DNA of 64,000 bases from Prevotella sp. (GCA_016285075.1 JAEEQB010000006.1:1-64000), one strand, 5' to 3'. Positions 7,531 through 15,264 are shown, counted from the first letter of the stretch. The notes: generated from the sequence alone by a model not told the origin. Program-made: numbers and translations.

Positions 7531-8894
7531 AAGAAGTCGTCATCATCCTGCTATTCTCATGCGTGATGATGCTGCCAATGCCAGCGCGAGCCCAGCGCGT
7601 GAGCCGCAGCTATCAGGATTGTCCCATGACCGATGTCCTTACCGACCTGAGCCATGCCGCCAAGAAGCAGCGCATTGCTTTCATCTACAACGACCTGGAA
7701 GACTATACCGTCACACAGCATTTCGATTCACTCACCATAGCCGATGCCATCCGTGCCTGCATTGGCTACTATCCCATCAGCCTTACCAGTCGCGGCGACT
7801 CTATCCTGCTGGTAGAGTGTACCCAGAAGCAACCCTTCAAGTTCATCGGCAGAATTATCAACGACAAGGGTCTGCCCGTGACCAATGCCAATATCACCCT
7901 GTTTTCAACCACTGACACCACCGTGGCAGCTCGCGGCGTCAGCAATGCTAACGGGCAGTTTGTCATACCGACAGAGCAACAGGAGGTCATTGCACATATC
8001 AGCCACATTGCCTATCAGCCCGTAAACCGTCGGTTCCACGTCAGCAATGTAGGCGACATAAGGCTCAGCCTGGCTGTGGTCACCCTCGGAAGCGTCAACG
8101 TGACGGCCAACATCCCGAAACACGTGGACAAGCAGTATTACAAGTATGCCGCAGAGACAGAGCGTCGCGTCTGGGCCATGGACTTACCCCAGTTTCACAC
8201 CACGAGCGTTCCACAACGGTACCTTTATGCTGATGCCATTGTCCTGGCCGACTACGACAGCATAGGCTACGACGTGCAACACAGCAGCTATGTATTGTTC
8301 CCGACATTGGCGCCCATGAGAAGCGAACAGTGGATTCACACCACTCACATCCATCGCACACGTTACTTCATCAACAGGCAGAAGGCAGGCATACAGCTGT
8401 CGCGCATCCCGTTTTCCAAGAAGACAGACATGACTGACCTCATGTTCCACAAGCTGACCGTCATGGGCATCAGAGTCATCAAGCCCGACGGGAGCATACG
8501 CCTCGTCAACACCTACCCTTACTTCAAACCGCAGATGACTGCCCTTCACGCTGGCGAGGCGGTCTCAGACACAATTCTGATTGGACAACTGGAGCAGGGC
8601 GATATTCTCGATATGTTCGTCTTTCATAACTTCCAGGAGCCTCTTTCACCCTATCGTTTCCAAGTCCCACAGCCATACCCCGTACTGAACTGTGAGCTAC
8701 GGGCCTCAACTGGCCGCCACATCGTCTTACAGCAACATGAAAGCAACCTCACAGATGCTGGCAGCGTCACCTTTAGCAAGAAGGGGAGCTCTTTTGCCTA
8801 TAGCCTGAACGACTATGTTACCACACAGGAAGAGCCAGCCCAAGCCGCCACCATCGGCGCACAGTTTGCCAAGCGGAAATCAAACAAACACTAA
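7527..8894 (+). CDS. STN / carboxypeptidase-regulatory / DUF3857-like exported protein
   Basis: A 455-residue exported protein. A signal peptide occupies residues ~1-22 (ends PARAQ). Residues ~25-93 look like a secretin/TonB short N-terminal (STN) domain, as found on TonB-dependent transducers (VLTDLSHAAKKQRIAFIYND, then LTIADAIRACI). Residues ~104-185 form a carboxypeptidase-regulatory beta-sandwich (GRIINDKGLPVTNANITLF). Residues ~215-400 resemble the DUF3857 fold that often precedes transglutaminase-like domains (RVIKPDGSIRLVNTYPYF; LEQGDILDMFVF). No TonB-dependent beta-barrel or transglutaminase catalytic domain follows. It is coupled to the sigma factor gene by a 4-base overlap, so a role in feeding a signal to the fused sigma factor is a reasonable inference, not a demonstrated one. 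Confidence 0.72.
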   Translation: MKEVVIILLFSCVMMLPMPARAQRVSRSYQDCPMTDVLTDLSHAAKKQRIAFIYNDLEDYTVTQHFDSLTIADAIRACIGYYPISLTSRGDSILLVECTQKQPFKFIGRIINDKGLPVTNANITLFSTTDTTVAARGVSNANGQFVIPTEQQEVIAHISHIAYQPVNRRFHVSNVGDIRLSLAVVTLGSVNVTANIPKHVDKQYYKYAAETERRVWAMDLPQFHTTSVPQRYLYADAIVLADYDSIGYDVQHSSYVLFPTLAPMRSEQWIHTTHIHRTRYFINRQKAGIQLSRIPFSKKTDMTDLMFHKLTVMGIRVIKPDGSIRLVNTYPYFKPQMTALHAGEAVSDTILIGQLEQGDILDMFVFHNFQEPLSPYRFQVPQPYPVLNCELRASTGRHIVLQQHESNLTDAGSVTFSKKGSSFAYSLNDYVTTQEEPAQAATIGAQFAKRKSNKH

Positions 8895-8923
8895 AGAAAG
8901 GACATACATAAACGAACAAAAAC

Positions 8924-9556
8924 ATGAAAATGAGAAACTTTGCATTCTTCAAAGCCACGCTGACACTGTTCTGCTGCCTGTCGTGGTTGATGGCAGAGGC
9001 ACAGGAGCCCGCCGCCATCGAGTCCCAACAAAAACCCAAAAGCACATATCATGCGCTGTCGGCCAACGTGTCTCCAGGATGGATTACCACAAAGGTCTTT
9101 ACACCCGAAGGCACCCACAGCTGGCGTACTGGCATTGGTTATGAGCTGGCCTATCGCTGCCTGTTCAAATCAGGCTATGGGTTCGGCCTTGACTACACCC
9201 ACAGCCATACCAGCTATCCGTCAAACTATTACGGTGCCCACTATAACCTGGACCTCAACTATGTCGGTCCGTCATTCATCTATGGCGGTAACATCGGCAA
9301 GCAGTGGATTGCCACCGTCGAGGCCGGTTTGGGCTATGCCAATTACAACGATGGCGACGAAAGCAAAGGCGGTTTCGGAACCAAGTGGGGGATGGGCGTA
9401 GAATACCAGCTAAACAGCGTGCTCGGCTTCGGTATCGGCCTACGTCACTATGTAGCTACTTTCTCAAAACAGGAGAATCCCTATTACGACAGCGACAAAT
9501 ATACCAACGGGTTCAAACGCTTCACCATCAATGCCGGACTGAGAATCTACCTGTAA
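8924..9556 (+). CDS. Small outer-membrane beta-barrel protein
   Basis: A 210-residue exported protein with a signal peptide (residues ~1-25, ending MAEAQ). The rest alternates polar and aromatic residues as in 8-stranded outer-membrane barrels (GIGYELAYRCLFKSGYGFGL; FTINAGLRIYL at the C-terminus, the usual barrel-terminating strand). Pfam-level family is probably the general outer-membrane beta-barrel group; ligand and role are unknown. It starts 29 bases after the STN/DUF3857-like gene and ends 10 bases before the next gene, so it is likely part of the same sigma-factor operon and may be its target or sensor. Confidence 0.75.
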   Translation: MKMRNFAFFKATLTLFCCLSWLMAEAQEPAAIESQQKPKSTYHALSANVSPGWITTKVFTPEGTHSWRTGIGYELAYRCLFKSGYGFGLDYTHSHTSYPSNYYGAHYNLDLNYVGPSFIYGGNIGKQWIATVEAGLGYANYNDGDESKGGFGTKWGMGVEYQLNSVLGFGIGLRHYVATFSKQENPYYDSDKYTNGFKRFTINAGLRIYL

Positions 9557-9566
9557 ATGCAGCAAT

Positions 9567-10214
9567 ATGAAAGAAACACTGACAACTCTGCTCGTCGTCC
9601 TCGTTTTCTCCCTGCCAGGAAAGTCACAGAGCAGCTACTGCCTGACATTTGCAGAATATCAGTCCCACCAGTTTCACCCTGTGAAGAACCTGCGGATGGA
9701 ATATCGCTCCGGTAGCAAGTCTCTGTGGAACAGCGGTGCCAGCTACAAGCCACTGACGGGCGACAAGAAGACAGACAAGACACTGAAGAAGGACGCACGT
9801 TTCATTGTCCACCATGATTCACTCTACATCAACTGTAGGAAACTGTCGTGCCAAGGAACGTATTTCGGCAACTGGTACGCCCAGGCATGGCTCTTCCACA
9901 ATGAATACTTCCTATTCACGGCACTCAGCAGGGAAGCCGTTAAGGAGGCTGCGGGCGCATCATTTATGTTTGGATTCATTGGCGGTGCCATTGCAACAGC
10001 CAGAAACAAGGACGATTTCCGCTGTTACATCTACTATCCCAACGCCGGAACCGTGGAGCTCATAAATGAGCAGACCATGAACCGACTGCTGGAAGGACGC
10101 CCCGACCTGCAGCAGGAACTTAATAAGGCCAACCCTCAGAAGCGCTTCACACCTGAAACGCTTATGCCTATCCTTAGGAGACTCGGGCTCATTGCCAACA
10201 CCAATGCCTATTAA
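9567..10214 (+). CDS. Exported protein of unknown function
   Basis: A 215-residue protein with an N-terminal signal peptide (MKETLTTLLVVLVFSLPGKS). I do not recognise the domain with certainty; it is reminiscent of Bacteroidales secreted proteins annotated as DUF6563, which I cannot confirm. Visible features are a central Gly/Ala-rich hydrophobic segment near residues 130-147 (AGASFMFGFIGGAIATA), which could be membrane-inserting, and a charged helical C-terminus (LLEGRPDLQQELNKANPQKR). It lies 10 bases after the barrel gene and is the last gene of the sigma-factor cluster before a strong hairpin at 10221-10283. Confidence 0.6.
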   Translation: MKETLTTLLVVLVFSLPGKSQSSYCLTFAEYQSHQFHPVKNLRMEYRSGSKSLWNSGASYKPLTGDKKTDKTLKKDARFIVHHDSLYINCRKLSCQGTYFGNWYAQAWLFHNEYFLFTALSREAVKEAAGASFMFGFIGGAIATARNKDDFRCYIYYPNAGTVELINEQTMNRLLEGRPDLQQELNKANPQKRFTPETLMPILRRLGLIANTNAY

Positions 10215-10220
10215 AAACTG

Positions 10221-10283
10221 CTTTAGCCCGTAGTAAAAGGGTCTTTTGCCTTAGGGTAAAGACTCCTTTACTACGGGTTAAAG
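10221..10283. terminator. 26-bp imperfect inverted repeat, probable terminator of the sigma cluster
   Basis: Positions 10221-10246 and 10258-10283 pair over 26 bases with two mismatches and one G-U pair; the loop is TGCCTTAGGGT. It starts 7 bases after the stop codon. No T-run follows, so intrinsic termination is not certain. The element runs directly into repeat array B and contains internal sub-palindromes, so it may belong to that array. Confidence 0.55.
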
Positions 10284-10285
10284 TT

Positions 10286-10391
10286 AAAATTGCGTCGATG
10301 TTTATTAAAACTGCGTCGAGGTTTGATAAAACTGCGCCGAGGTTTGATAAAACTGCGTCAATGTTTGATAGAAGTTTAATAGAAGTTTGAT
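10286..10391. repeat. Array B: 21-bp repeat x4 plus two 11-bp half units
   Basis: Four 21-base units of the type AAAACTGCGTCGAGGTTTGA(T) occupy 10286-10306, 10307-10327, 10328-10348 and 10349-10369. Two 11-base units (AGAAGTTTRAT) follow at 10370-10380 and 10381-10391. Each 21-mer has AAAC/GTTT inverted arms. The array lies between the sigma cluster and the promoter of the CorA gene. Confidence 0.85.
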
Positions 10392-10415
10392 AGAAAGAAA
10401 AAATATCAGATAAAA

Positions 10416-10447
10416 TTTGTTTTTTTGCTCACTTATTCGTAACTTTG
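10416..10447 (+). promoter_or_regulatory. Promoter of the CorA leader transcript
   Basis: TTTG at 10416-10419 and TAACTTTG at 10440-10447 are separated by 20 bases, an excellent match to the Bacteroidota -33/-7 pattern. Transcription would begin near 10454, leaving a leader of about 135 nucleotides before the CorA start codon at 10591. Confidence 0.8.
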
Positions 10448-10477
10448 CACCCGATAAATCAAATTATTAACATCATT

Positions 10478-10513
10478 ATGGACGATTACCCGGCGGACAA
10501 TTACTATTTGTAA
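10478..10513 (+). CDS. Leader mini-ORF 1 (11 residues, acidic/Pro/Tyr)
   Basis: ATG at 10478 opens an 11-codon frame, MDDYPADNYYL, ending in TAA at 10511-10513. It lies wholly inside the leader of the CorA-type transporter gene. Three aspartates and a proline near the N-terminus recall known Mg2+-responsive leader peptides such as MgtL, in which acidic and proline codons make translation sensitive to Mg2+. That comparison is by composition only. Its stop overlaps the start of mini-ORF 2 (TAATG). No strong Shine-Dalgarno precedes it, which is normal in this phylum. Confidence 0.45.
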   Translation: MDDYPADNYYL

Positions 10514-10542
10514 TGGCGGGGGACGAGTGGCAAGGCTGCTAA
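10513..10542 (+). CDS. Leader mini-ORF 2 (9 residues)
   Basis: ATG at 10513-10515 shares one base with the TAA of mini-ORF 1 and encodes MAGDEWQGC, ending in TAA at 10540-10542. The stop codon lies inside TGCTAATCC (10537-10545), the 5' arm of the hairpin that can cover the ribosome binding site of the CorA gene. A ribosome terminating here would physically occupy that arm. Translation is inferred from layout only. Confidence 0.35.
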   Translation: MAGDEWQGC

Positions 10543-10588
10543 TCCCTTTGCCGCTAAAACCATTTCACAAACGAAAAAAGGATTAGCA
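10527..10588 (+). promoter_or_regulatory. Alternative RNA structures controlling the CorA start
   Basis: TGCTAATCC at 10537-10545 is the exact complement of GGATTAGCA at 10580-10588, which contains the AAGGA-like ribosome binding region just before the ATG at 10591. A second hairpin pairs GTGGCAAGG (10527-10535) with CCTTTGCCGC (10545-10554). It puts most of the first arm in its loop, so the two folds are either mutually exclusive or combine as a pseudoknot. The layout suggests control of translation initiation by the upstream mini-ORFs or by a ligand such as a metal ion. Confidence 0.55.
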
Positions 10589-10590
10589 AC

Positions 10591-11517
10591 ATGAAGACCT
10601 ATTGGAACACCCAAGGCGGACTGACCCAACTCTCAGAGTGGCAGTCTAATTGTTGGATACAAGTGACGTGTCCTACCGAAGATGACCAGCACGAGCTGGA
10701 AGAGCGTTTCAACATTCCCGATTATTTCATGTCGGACATCAGCGATACCGACGAGCGTGCCCGTTACGAATACGACGACGGTTGGATGCTCATCATCCTC
10801 CGTATACCTTATGTAAAAGAAATACGGAGCCGCACACCTTACACCACCGTACCCCTTGGTATCATTCACAAACGCGATGTCACCATCACCGTCTGCTATT
10901 ACGAGACAAACATGATGATCGACTTCGTATCATTCCAGCAAAAACGAAACGAAGGCTTTACCGACTACGTGGACATGATCTTCCGCCTGTTCCTCTCATC
11001 AGCCGTCTGGTACCTGAAGCGGCTGAAACAGATCAACATGCTCATTGAGAAAGCCAAGCGCAACCTTGACCGCGAGGTGAACAACGAAAGCCTCATCGGA
11101 CTCAGCCGCCTGCAGGACTCGCTCACATACTTCCAGACCTCTATCCGAGGAAACGAGACGCTGCTTTCGAAGTTGAAGTTCAAACTCCAGATTGACGAAC
11201 TAGACGCCGACCTCATTGAGGACGTGAACATCGAGATGACACAGGCACGAGAGACCACCAACATCTACTCCGACATTCTGGAATCGACAATGGACACATA
11301 CCAGTCGATTATCAACAACAATATGAATACTGTGATGCGTACCCTGACCTCCGTCACCATCATCATGATGTTCCCTACACTTATTGCCTCACTTTTCGGC
11401 ATGAATCTCATCAACGGTATGGAGGAAAAAGCATGGGGATTTGGCTTTGCACTGCTTTTATCGGTGCTTGTCTCGGCGGTATGCTGGTGGATTTTCCGCC
11501 ACAAAAGACTGGTATAA
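10591..11517 (+). CDS. corA: CorA-family divalent cation transporter
   Basis: A 308-residue CorA/MIT-family inner-membrane channel for Mg2+ or another divalent cation. The long N-terminal cytoplasmic domain and coiled helices (residues ~1-240) are followed by two C-terminal membrane helices. The signature GMN is present in FPTLIASLFGMNLINGM at the end of TM1, where the family selectivity filter lies. The second helix is near residues 280-300, ending in a basic HKRLV tail. Length is normal. The gene is preceded by a structured leader with two mini-ORFs, suggesting metal- or translation-responsive control. It is separated from the following DUF349 gene by a new promoter. Substrate (Mg2+, Co2+, Ni2+) cannot be fixed from sequence; the CorA symbol denotes the family. 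Confidence 0.9.
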   Translation: MKTYWNTQGGLTQLSEWQSNCWIQVTCPTEDDQHELEERFNIPDYFMSDISDTDERARYEYDDGWMLIILRIPYVKEIRSRTPYTTVPLGIIHKRDVTITVCYYETNMMIDFVSFQQKRNEGFTDYVDMIFRLFLSSAVWYLKRLKQINMLIEKAKRNLDREVNNESLIGLSRLQDSLTYFQTSIRGNETLLSKLKFKLQIDELDADLIEDVNIEMTQARETTNIYSDILESTMDTYQSIINNNMNTVMRTLTSVTIIMMFPTLIASLFGMNLINGMEEKAWGFGFALLLSVLVSAVCWWIFRHKRLV

Positions 11518-11560
11518 CATTATTTAACCATTCACTTTTCCACGTATTCACTTTTTTTTG

Positions 11561-11568
11561 TACCTTTG
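11561..11568 (+). promoter_or_regulatory. -7 promoter element (TACCTTTG) of the DUF349 gene
   Basis: TACCTTTG lies 50 bases before the ATG at 11618, after a T-rich tract. Confidence 0.65.
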
Positions 11569-11617
11569 ACCCCCAATTATTTGTGATATTCACCGAATCA
11601 TAACTTAAAACAGTTAA

Positions 11618-13600
11618 ATGATGGACTCTCAAGAAAACATCCTCGAAACGGGGAAGATTGAAGAAGAGGTAAAGCAGGAAGCTCAGACTCCTGAAGTAGA
11701 AACCGCCAAAGCAGAAGCTCCAGCCACAGCGGAAGTTCCTGTTGCAGAAGAGGCTCCGGCTGCCGAGCAAGCTACAGCCACAGAAGAAGCCTCCGGGGCC
11801 GAAAAGGCTTCCGAAGCAGAGGAAGTGCCCGTAGTTGAAGAAGCAGCTTCAGAAGCTGCTGATCCTGCAGAAGCTCCCGAACGCAAGGTCTATGAGACCA
11901 AAGCCGAGATTCTTGAACGTGTCAAGGACATTGCTCACGGCGAGGAAGCCCCCAGGAAAGAGGAGGTCGACTACTTGAAGACAGCTTTCTACAAGCTGCA
12001 CATTGCCGAGCGTGAAGCCAAGTTGAAGAATTACATCGAGCAAGGCGGCGACCCCGAGAAGTATCAAATCACACCCGATGAAGAGGAGGAAGTATTCAAG
12101 GCTGAAATGGGTATTATCCGTGAGCGCCGTGCTGCTGCCTTCCGCGAGATGGAGGCTGAAAAGGAAGAAAACCTGAAGAAGAAACTCGACATCATCGAGA
12201 AGATAAAGGGTATGATCACCTCACCTGAGGAAGCCAATAAAGCCTATCAGGACTTCAAGGCCCTGCAACAGGAGTGGCGCGAAATCAAAGCCGTTCCCGC
12301 AGAGAAAGCCAACGAGCTCTGGCGTAACTATCAGCTTTACGTGGAGCAGTTCTATGACCTGCTGAAGCTCAATTCTGAAGCCCGCGAATACGATTTCAAG
12401 AAGAACCTCGAGCTGAAGACGAAGCTCTGCGAGGCTGCTGAGAAGCTGGCTGAGGAAAACGATGTCATCAGTGCCTTCCATCAGTTGCAGAAGCTACACA
12501 GTGAATACCGCGAGATAGGTCCTGTGAGCAAGGAGCTACGCGAGGAGGTATGGACACGCTTCAAGACTGCCTCCACCACCATCAACAAGCGTTACCAGCA
12601 GCATTTCGAAGGTATCCGTGCCCGTGAGGAGGAAAACCTCGCCAAGAAGACTGCGCTCTGTGAGAAGGTCGAGGCCATTGCAGCCGAGGAGAACAAAGGC
12701 GGTGCCGACTGGGAGCGCCATACAAAGGAGATTATCGAGTTGCAGGCCGAATGGAAAACCATCGGGTTCGCACCGCAGAAGATGAACGTCAAGATATTCG
12801 AACGTTTCCGTGCTGCCTGCGATGATTTCTTCAGCCGTAAGGCCGACTATTTCCACACCCTGAAGACCACCTTCAAGGAGAATGCTGACAAGAAACGTGC
12901 ACTTATCGAGAAAGCCAAGGCTCTGCAGGACAGCACAGAGTGGAAATCTACCGGCGACAAGCTCATCAACCTCCAGCGAGAGTGGAAGACCATTGGCATG
13001 GTGCCCAAGAAGATTGGTGACCAGCTGTGGGAAGAGTTCCTTGCTGCCTGCAACAAGTTCTTCGAGGCACGCAACGCTGCCACCGCTGGCACCCGTGGCG
13101 AGGAGCGTGAGAACCTGGAGAAAAAGCGTGCGGTGATTGAGAAACTGAAGGCTGTTGCCGAGGAGGCTGGTGAGAATATTCAGGAGAAGGTACAGAAACT
13201 CGTTGAGGAGTATCAGTCTATCGGTCATGTACCTTTCCGTGAGAAGGACAAACTCTACGGAGAGTATCACGCCGTACTCGACAAGCTTTACAAGGAACTG
13301 AACATCAATGTGGCCAAGCGTCGCCTGAACAACTTCAAGCAGAACCTGAAGCAGGTGGCTGAGCGTGGAGAAAACGCTCTTGAAAACGAGCGTGCAAGAC
13401 TGTTCCGTCAATATGAGGCCATGAAACAGGAGATTCAGACCTACGAGAACAACCTCGGTTTCCTCAGCGTCAGTTCAAAGAAGGGCAACAGCCTTATCGA
13501 TGAGATGAACCGCAAGGTTCAGAAGCTAAAGGATGACATGAACCTCGTACGCGAGAAGATCAAGGCAATCGATGCCGAGAATCGCGAAAAGAAGGACTAA
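11618..13600 (+). CDS. DUF349-repeat coiled-coil protein
   Basis: A 660-residue soluble protein without signal peptide. Residues ~1-90 are low-complexity and Ala/Glu-rich (many PAEAPAEE-like units). The rest consists of repeated ~70-residue helical DUF349 modules, each with a conserved W-x-x-I/IG centre (LQQEWREIKAVP, LQAEWKTIGFAP, LQREWKTIGMVP, LVEEYQSIGHVP). The C-terminus is a coiled coil. DUF349 proteins are widespread in Bacteroidota and of unknown function. Codon usage is dominated by a few codons, suggesting strong expression. The frame opens with two ATGs (11618, 11621); either could be used. A hairpin downstream separates it from the convergent DMT gene. Confidence 0.88.
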   Translation: MMDSQENILETGKIEEEVKQEAQTPEVETAKAEAPATAEVPVAEEAPAAEQATATEEASGAEKASEAEEVPVVEEAASEAADPAEAPERKVYETKAEILERVKDIAHGEEAPRKEEVDYLKTAFYKLHIAEREAKLKNYIEQGGDPEKYQITPDEEEEVFKAEMGIIRERRAAAFREMEAEKEENLKKKLDIIEKIKGMITSPEEANKAYQDFKALQQEWREIKAVPAEKANELWRNYQLYVEQFYDLLKLNSEAREYDFKKNLELKTKLCEAAEKLAEENDVISAFHQLQKLHSEYREIGPVSKELREEVWTRFKTASTTINKRYQQHFEGIRAREEENLAKKTALCEKVEAIAAEENKGGADWERHTKEIIELQAEWKTIGFAPQKMNVKIFERFRAACDDFFSRKADYFHTLKTTFKENADKKRALIEKAKALQDSTEWKSTGDKLINLQREWKTIGMVPKKIGDQLWEEFLAACNKFFEARNAATAGTRGEERENLEKKRAVIEKLKAVAEEAGENIQEKVQKLVEEYQSIGHVPFREKDKLYGEYHAVLDKLYKELNINVAKRRLNNFKQNLKQVAERGENALENERARLFRQYEAMKQEIQTYENNLGFLSVSSKKGNSLIDEMNRKVQKLKDDMNLVREKIKAIDAENREKKD

Positions 13601-13627
13601 CAGATAGCTGCGGTCTATTATAAGTTT

Positions 13628-13689
13628 CGGAGTGAAACGGACTAACACGGATAAATGAACAAAATTCCGTGTCAACCCGTTTCACTCCG
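13628..13689. terminator. Bidirectional hairpin between convergent genes
   Basis: CGGAGTGAAACGG (13628-13640) pairs perfectly with 13677-13689, and ACACGGA (13645-13651) with TCCGTGT (13666-13672) inside it, giving a two-part stem. It lies 28 bases after the DUF349 gene and 26 bases from the stop of the minus-strand DMT gene. Confidence 0.65.
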
Positions 13690-13714
13690 ATGTCATTTTG
13701 ATAGCTACATCGCG

Positions 13715-14089
13715 TCAAGGTTTCATGAACACGAAATACACAGCAGCCACAAGACAAAGTGCAGCAGCCGCATGGTTCCAGTGAAGATGCTCATGCTGGA
13801 AAAGCATGTTGGCAATAATGGCAAATACCATCAGCGACACACATTCCTGTATCACCTTCAACTGTACCAGCGTAAAAGGACCGCCATTATCAACAAAACC
13901 ATAACGATTGGCTGGTACCTGGCAACAATATTCAAAGAATGCGATGGCCCATGAGAAAGCTATCACCCCGAAAAGTGGCCAGTTATTTGATACACCTGTC
14001 TGCTGAAGTTTCAGGTGGCCATACCATGCAAAAGTCATAAACACGTTGCTCATCACGAGCAGCAGAATCGTATAAATACCGTTTGCCAT
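13715..14089 (-). CDS. DMT-family small membrane protein (DUF486-like)
   Basis: A 124-residue inner-membrane protein with about four hydrophobic helices (MANGIYTILLLVMSNVFMTF at the N-terminus; AAAALCLVAAVYFVFMKP at the C-terminus). The motif SWAIAFFEYCCQVPANRYG near residues 45-63 is typical of the DUF486 group of the drug/metabolite transporter superfamily. Substrate is unknown. It is transcribed from its own promoter (14114-14145), divergent from etfB. Confidence 0.82.
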   Translation of the reverse strand: MANGIYTILLLVMSNVFMTFAWYGHLKLQQTGVSNNWPLFGVIAFSWAIAFFEYCCQVPANRYGFVDNGGPFTLVQLKVIQECVSLMVFAIIANMLFQHEHLHWNHAAAALCLVAAVYFVFMKP

Positions 14090-14113
14090 TTCCTTATTTC
14101 GTTAAAACGGCTG

Positions 14114-14145
14114 CAAAGATATACTTTTTTACCCACACAGCCAAA
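14114..14145 (-). promoter_or_regulatory. Promoter of the DMT gene
   Basis: On the minus strand TATCTTTG (complement of 14114-14121) follows TTTG (complement of 14142-14145) after exactly 20 bases. The -33 box is part of TTTGGCTGTG, which also occurs at the -33 position of the divergent etfB promoter. Confidence 0.75.
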
Positions 14146-14150
14146 AATGT

Positions 14151-14197
14151 ATTGCACAAATCTACCTTTCTGTGCACAAATCAGCCGATTTTGTGCA
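14151..14197. promoter_or_regulatory. Repeated TTTGTGCA-type sites between DMT and etfB promoters
   Basis: TTGCACAAAT at 14152-14161, GTGCACAAAT at 14172-14181 and the inverted ATTTTGTGCA at 14188-14197 lie between the two divergent -33 boxes. Three copies in so short a gap suggest an operator for a regulator of one or both genes. Confidence 0.45.
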
Positions 14198-14202
14198 TTT
14201 TA

Positions 14203-14234
14203 TTTGGCTGTGTGCGCAAAAAGATGTACCTTTG
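14203..14234 (+). promoter_or_regulatory. Promoter of the etf operon
   Basis: TTTG at 14203-14206 and TACCTTTG at 14227-14234 are 20 bases apart. The start codon of etfB is at 14280. Confidence 0.8.
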
Positions 14235-14279
14235 CAGCCGTTTTTAAAAGGATATCACTTTTATACATTATTTATATAT

Positions 14280-15152
14280 ATGGCTTTAAAGATTGTTGTG
14301 CTGGCCAAACAAGTGCCAGACACCCGTAATGTGGGTAAGGATGCAATGACAGCCGAAGGCACCGTAAACCGTGCTGCCTTACCCGCCATCTTCAATCCAG
14401 AAGATTTGAACGCCTTGGAGCAGGCCCTTCGCCTGAAGGAGCAGAATCCGGGCTCAACAGTAGGAATCCTCACGATGGGTCCTCCACGTGCAGGAGAAAT
14501 CATCCGTCAGGGACTTTATCGTGGTGCAGATACTGGTTGGTTGCTGACCGACCGTCTTTTCGCTGGTGCAGACACCCTTGCTACTTCTTACGCTCTGGCT
14601 ACTGCCATCAAGAAGATTGGTGACGTGGACATCGTGATCGGTGGTCGTCAGGCTATCGACGGCGACACCGCTCAGGTAGGTCCTCAGGTGGCTCAGAAGT
14701 TGGGCCTCAACCAGGTAACCTATGCAGAGGAAGTTCTCAGCGTGAAGGATGGTAAGGCTACCATCAAGCGTGTCATCGATGGTGGTGTGGAGACTGTAGA
14801 GGCTCCGCTGCCAGTGGTGATTACCGTGAATGGAAGTGCTGCCCCCTGTCGCCCCCAGAATGCTAAGCTGGTGATGAAGTACAAGCGCGCTACCTGTCCT
14901 ATGGAGCGTCCTGCCGAGGGTACTGCCTACGACTATCTGTACGAGCAGCGTCCTGAGCTCACACTCAACCAGTGGAGCGTGGCTGATGTGGATGGCGATG
15001 TAAACCAGTGCGGTCTGAGTGGCTCACCTACCAAGGTAAAGGCCATCAAGAACATCGTGTTCCAGGCTAAGGAGTCGAAGACTTTGACGGTTTCTGATGC
15101 TGACATCGAGGGAATGATCAAAGAATTGCTGGAAGAGAAAATCATTGGCTAA
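14280..15152 (+). CDS. etfB: Electron transfer flavoprotein beta subunit
   Basis: A 290-residue ETF beta subunit, which with EtfA carries electrons between acyl-CoA dehydrogenases and other partners in the cytoplasm. Typical features are the N-terminal MALKIVVLAKQVPDTRN, the nucleotide-binding region with VIGGRQAIDGDTAQVGPQVA near residues 118-137, and the C-terminal extension wrapping EtfA. The ATG at 14280 is chosen because a longer in-frame reading would start upstream of the promoter at 14227. It heads an operon with etfA, a GxxExxY gene, a small membrane protein and an acyl-CoA dehydrogenase. Confidence 0.93.
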   Translation: MALKIVVLAKQVPDTRNVGKDAMTAEGTVNRAALPAIFNPEDLNALEQALRLKEQNPGSTVGILTMGPPRAGEIIRQGLYRGADTGWLLTDRLFAGADTLATSYALATAIKKIGDVDIVIGGRQAIDGDTAQVGPQVAQKLGLNQVTYAEEVLSVKDGKATIKRVIDGGVETVEAPLPVVITVNGSAAPCRPQNAKLVMKYKRATCPMERPAEGTAYDYLYEQRPELTLNQWSVADVDGDVNQCGLSGSPTKVKAIKNIVFQAKESKTLTVSDADIEGMIKELLEEKIIG

Positions 15153-15164
15153 CATGAACAATAA

Positions 15165-15264
15165 ATTTGTGATAAATTCATGGATAATTAATGATAATTC
15201 GTGTTTAATCTTTTAACATGAATTGCCATAAATTGAACACGAATTTTTCATGAATTAATTTAAG
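15165..15264. repeat. Gene-less inverted repeat pair in the etfB-etfA gap
   Basis: The 121-base gap holds two AT-rich, mutually inverted segments. ATTCGTGTTTAAT (15197-15209) pairs with ATTGAACACGAAT (15232-15244) with one mismatch. The left part, ATGGATAATTAATGATAATT followed by CGTGTT (15179-15204), closely resembles the reverse complement of the repeat upstream of the GxxExxY gene (16309-16345). This looks like a gene-less copy of the same element. Confidence 0.6.

Noticed and set aside
8815..9144. Plus-strand frames overlapping the STN/DUF3857-like and barrel genes
   Set aside because: They are shadows of recognisable proteins with signal peptides in another frame.
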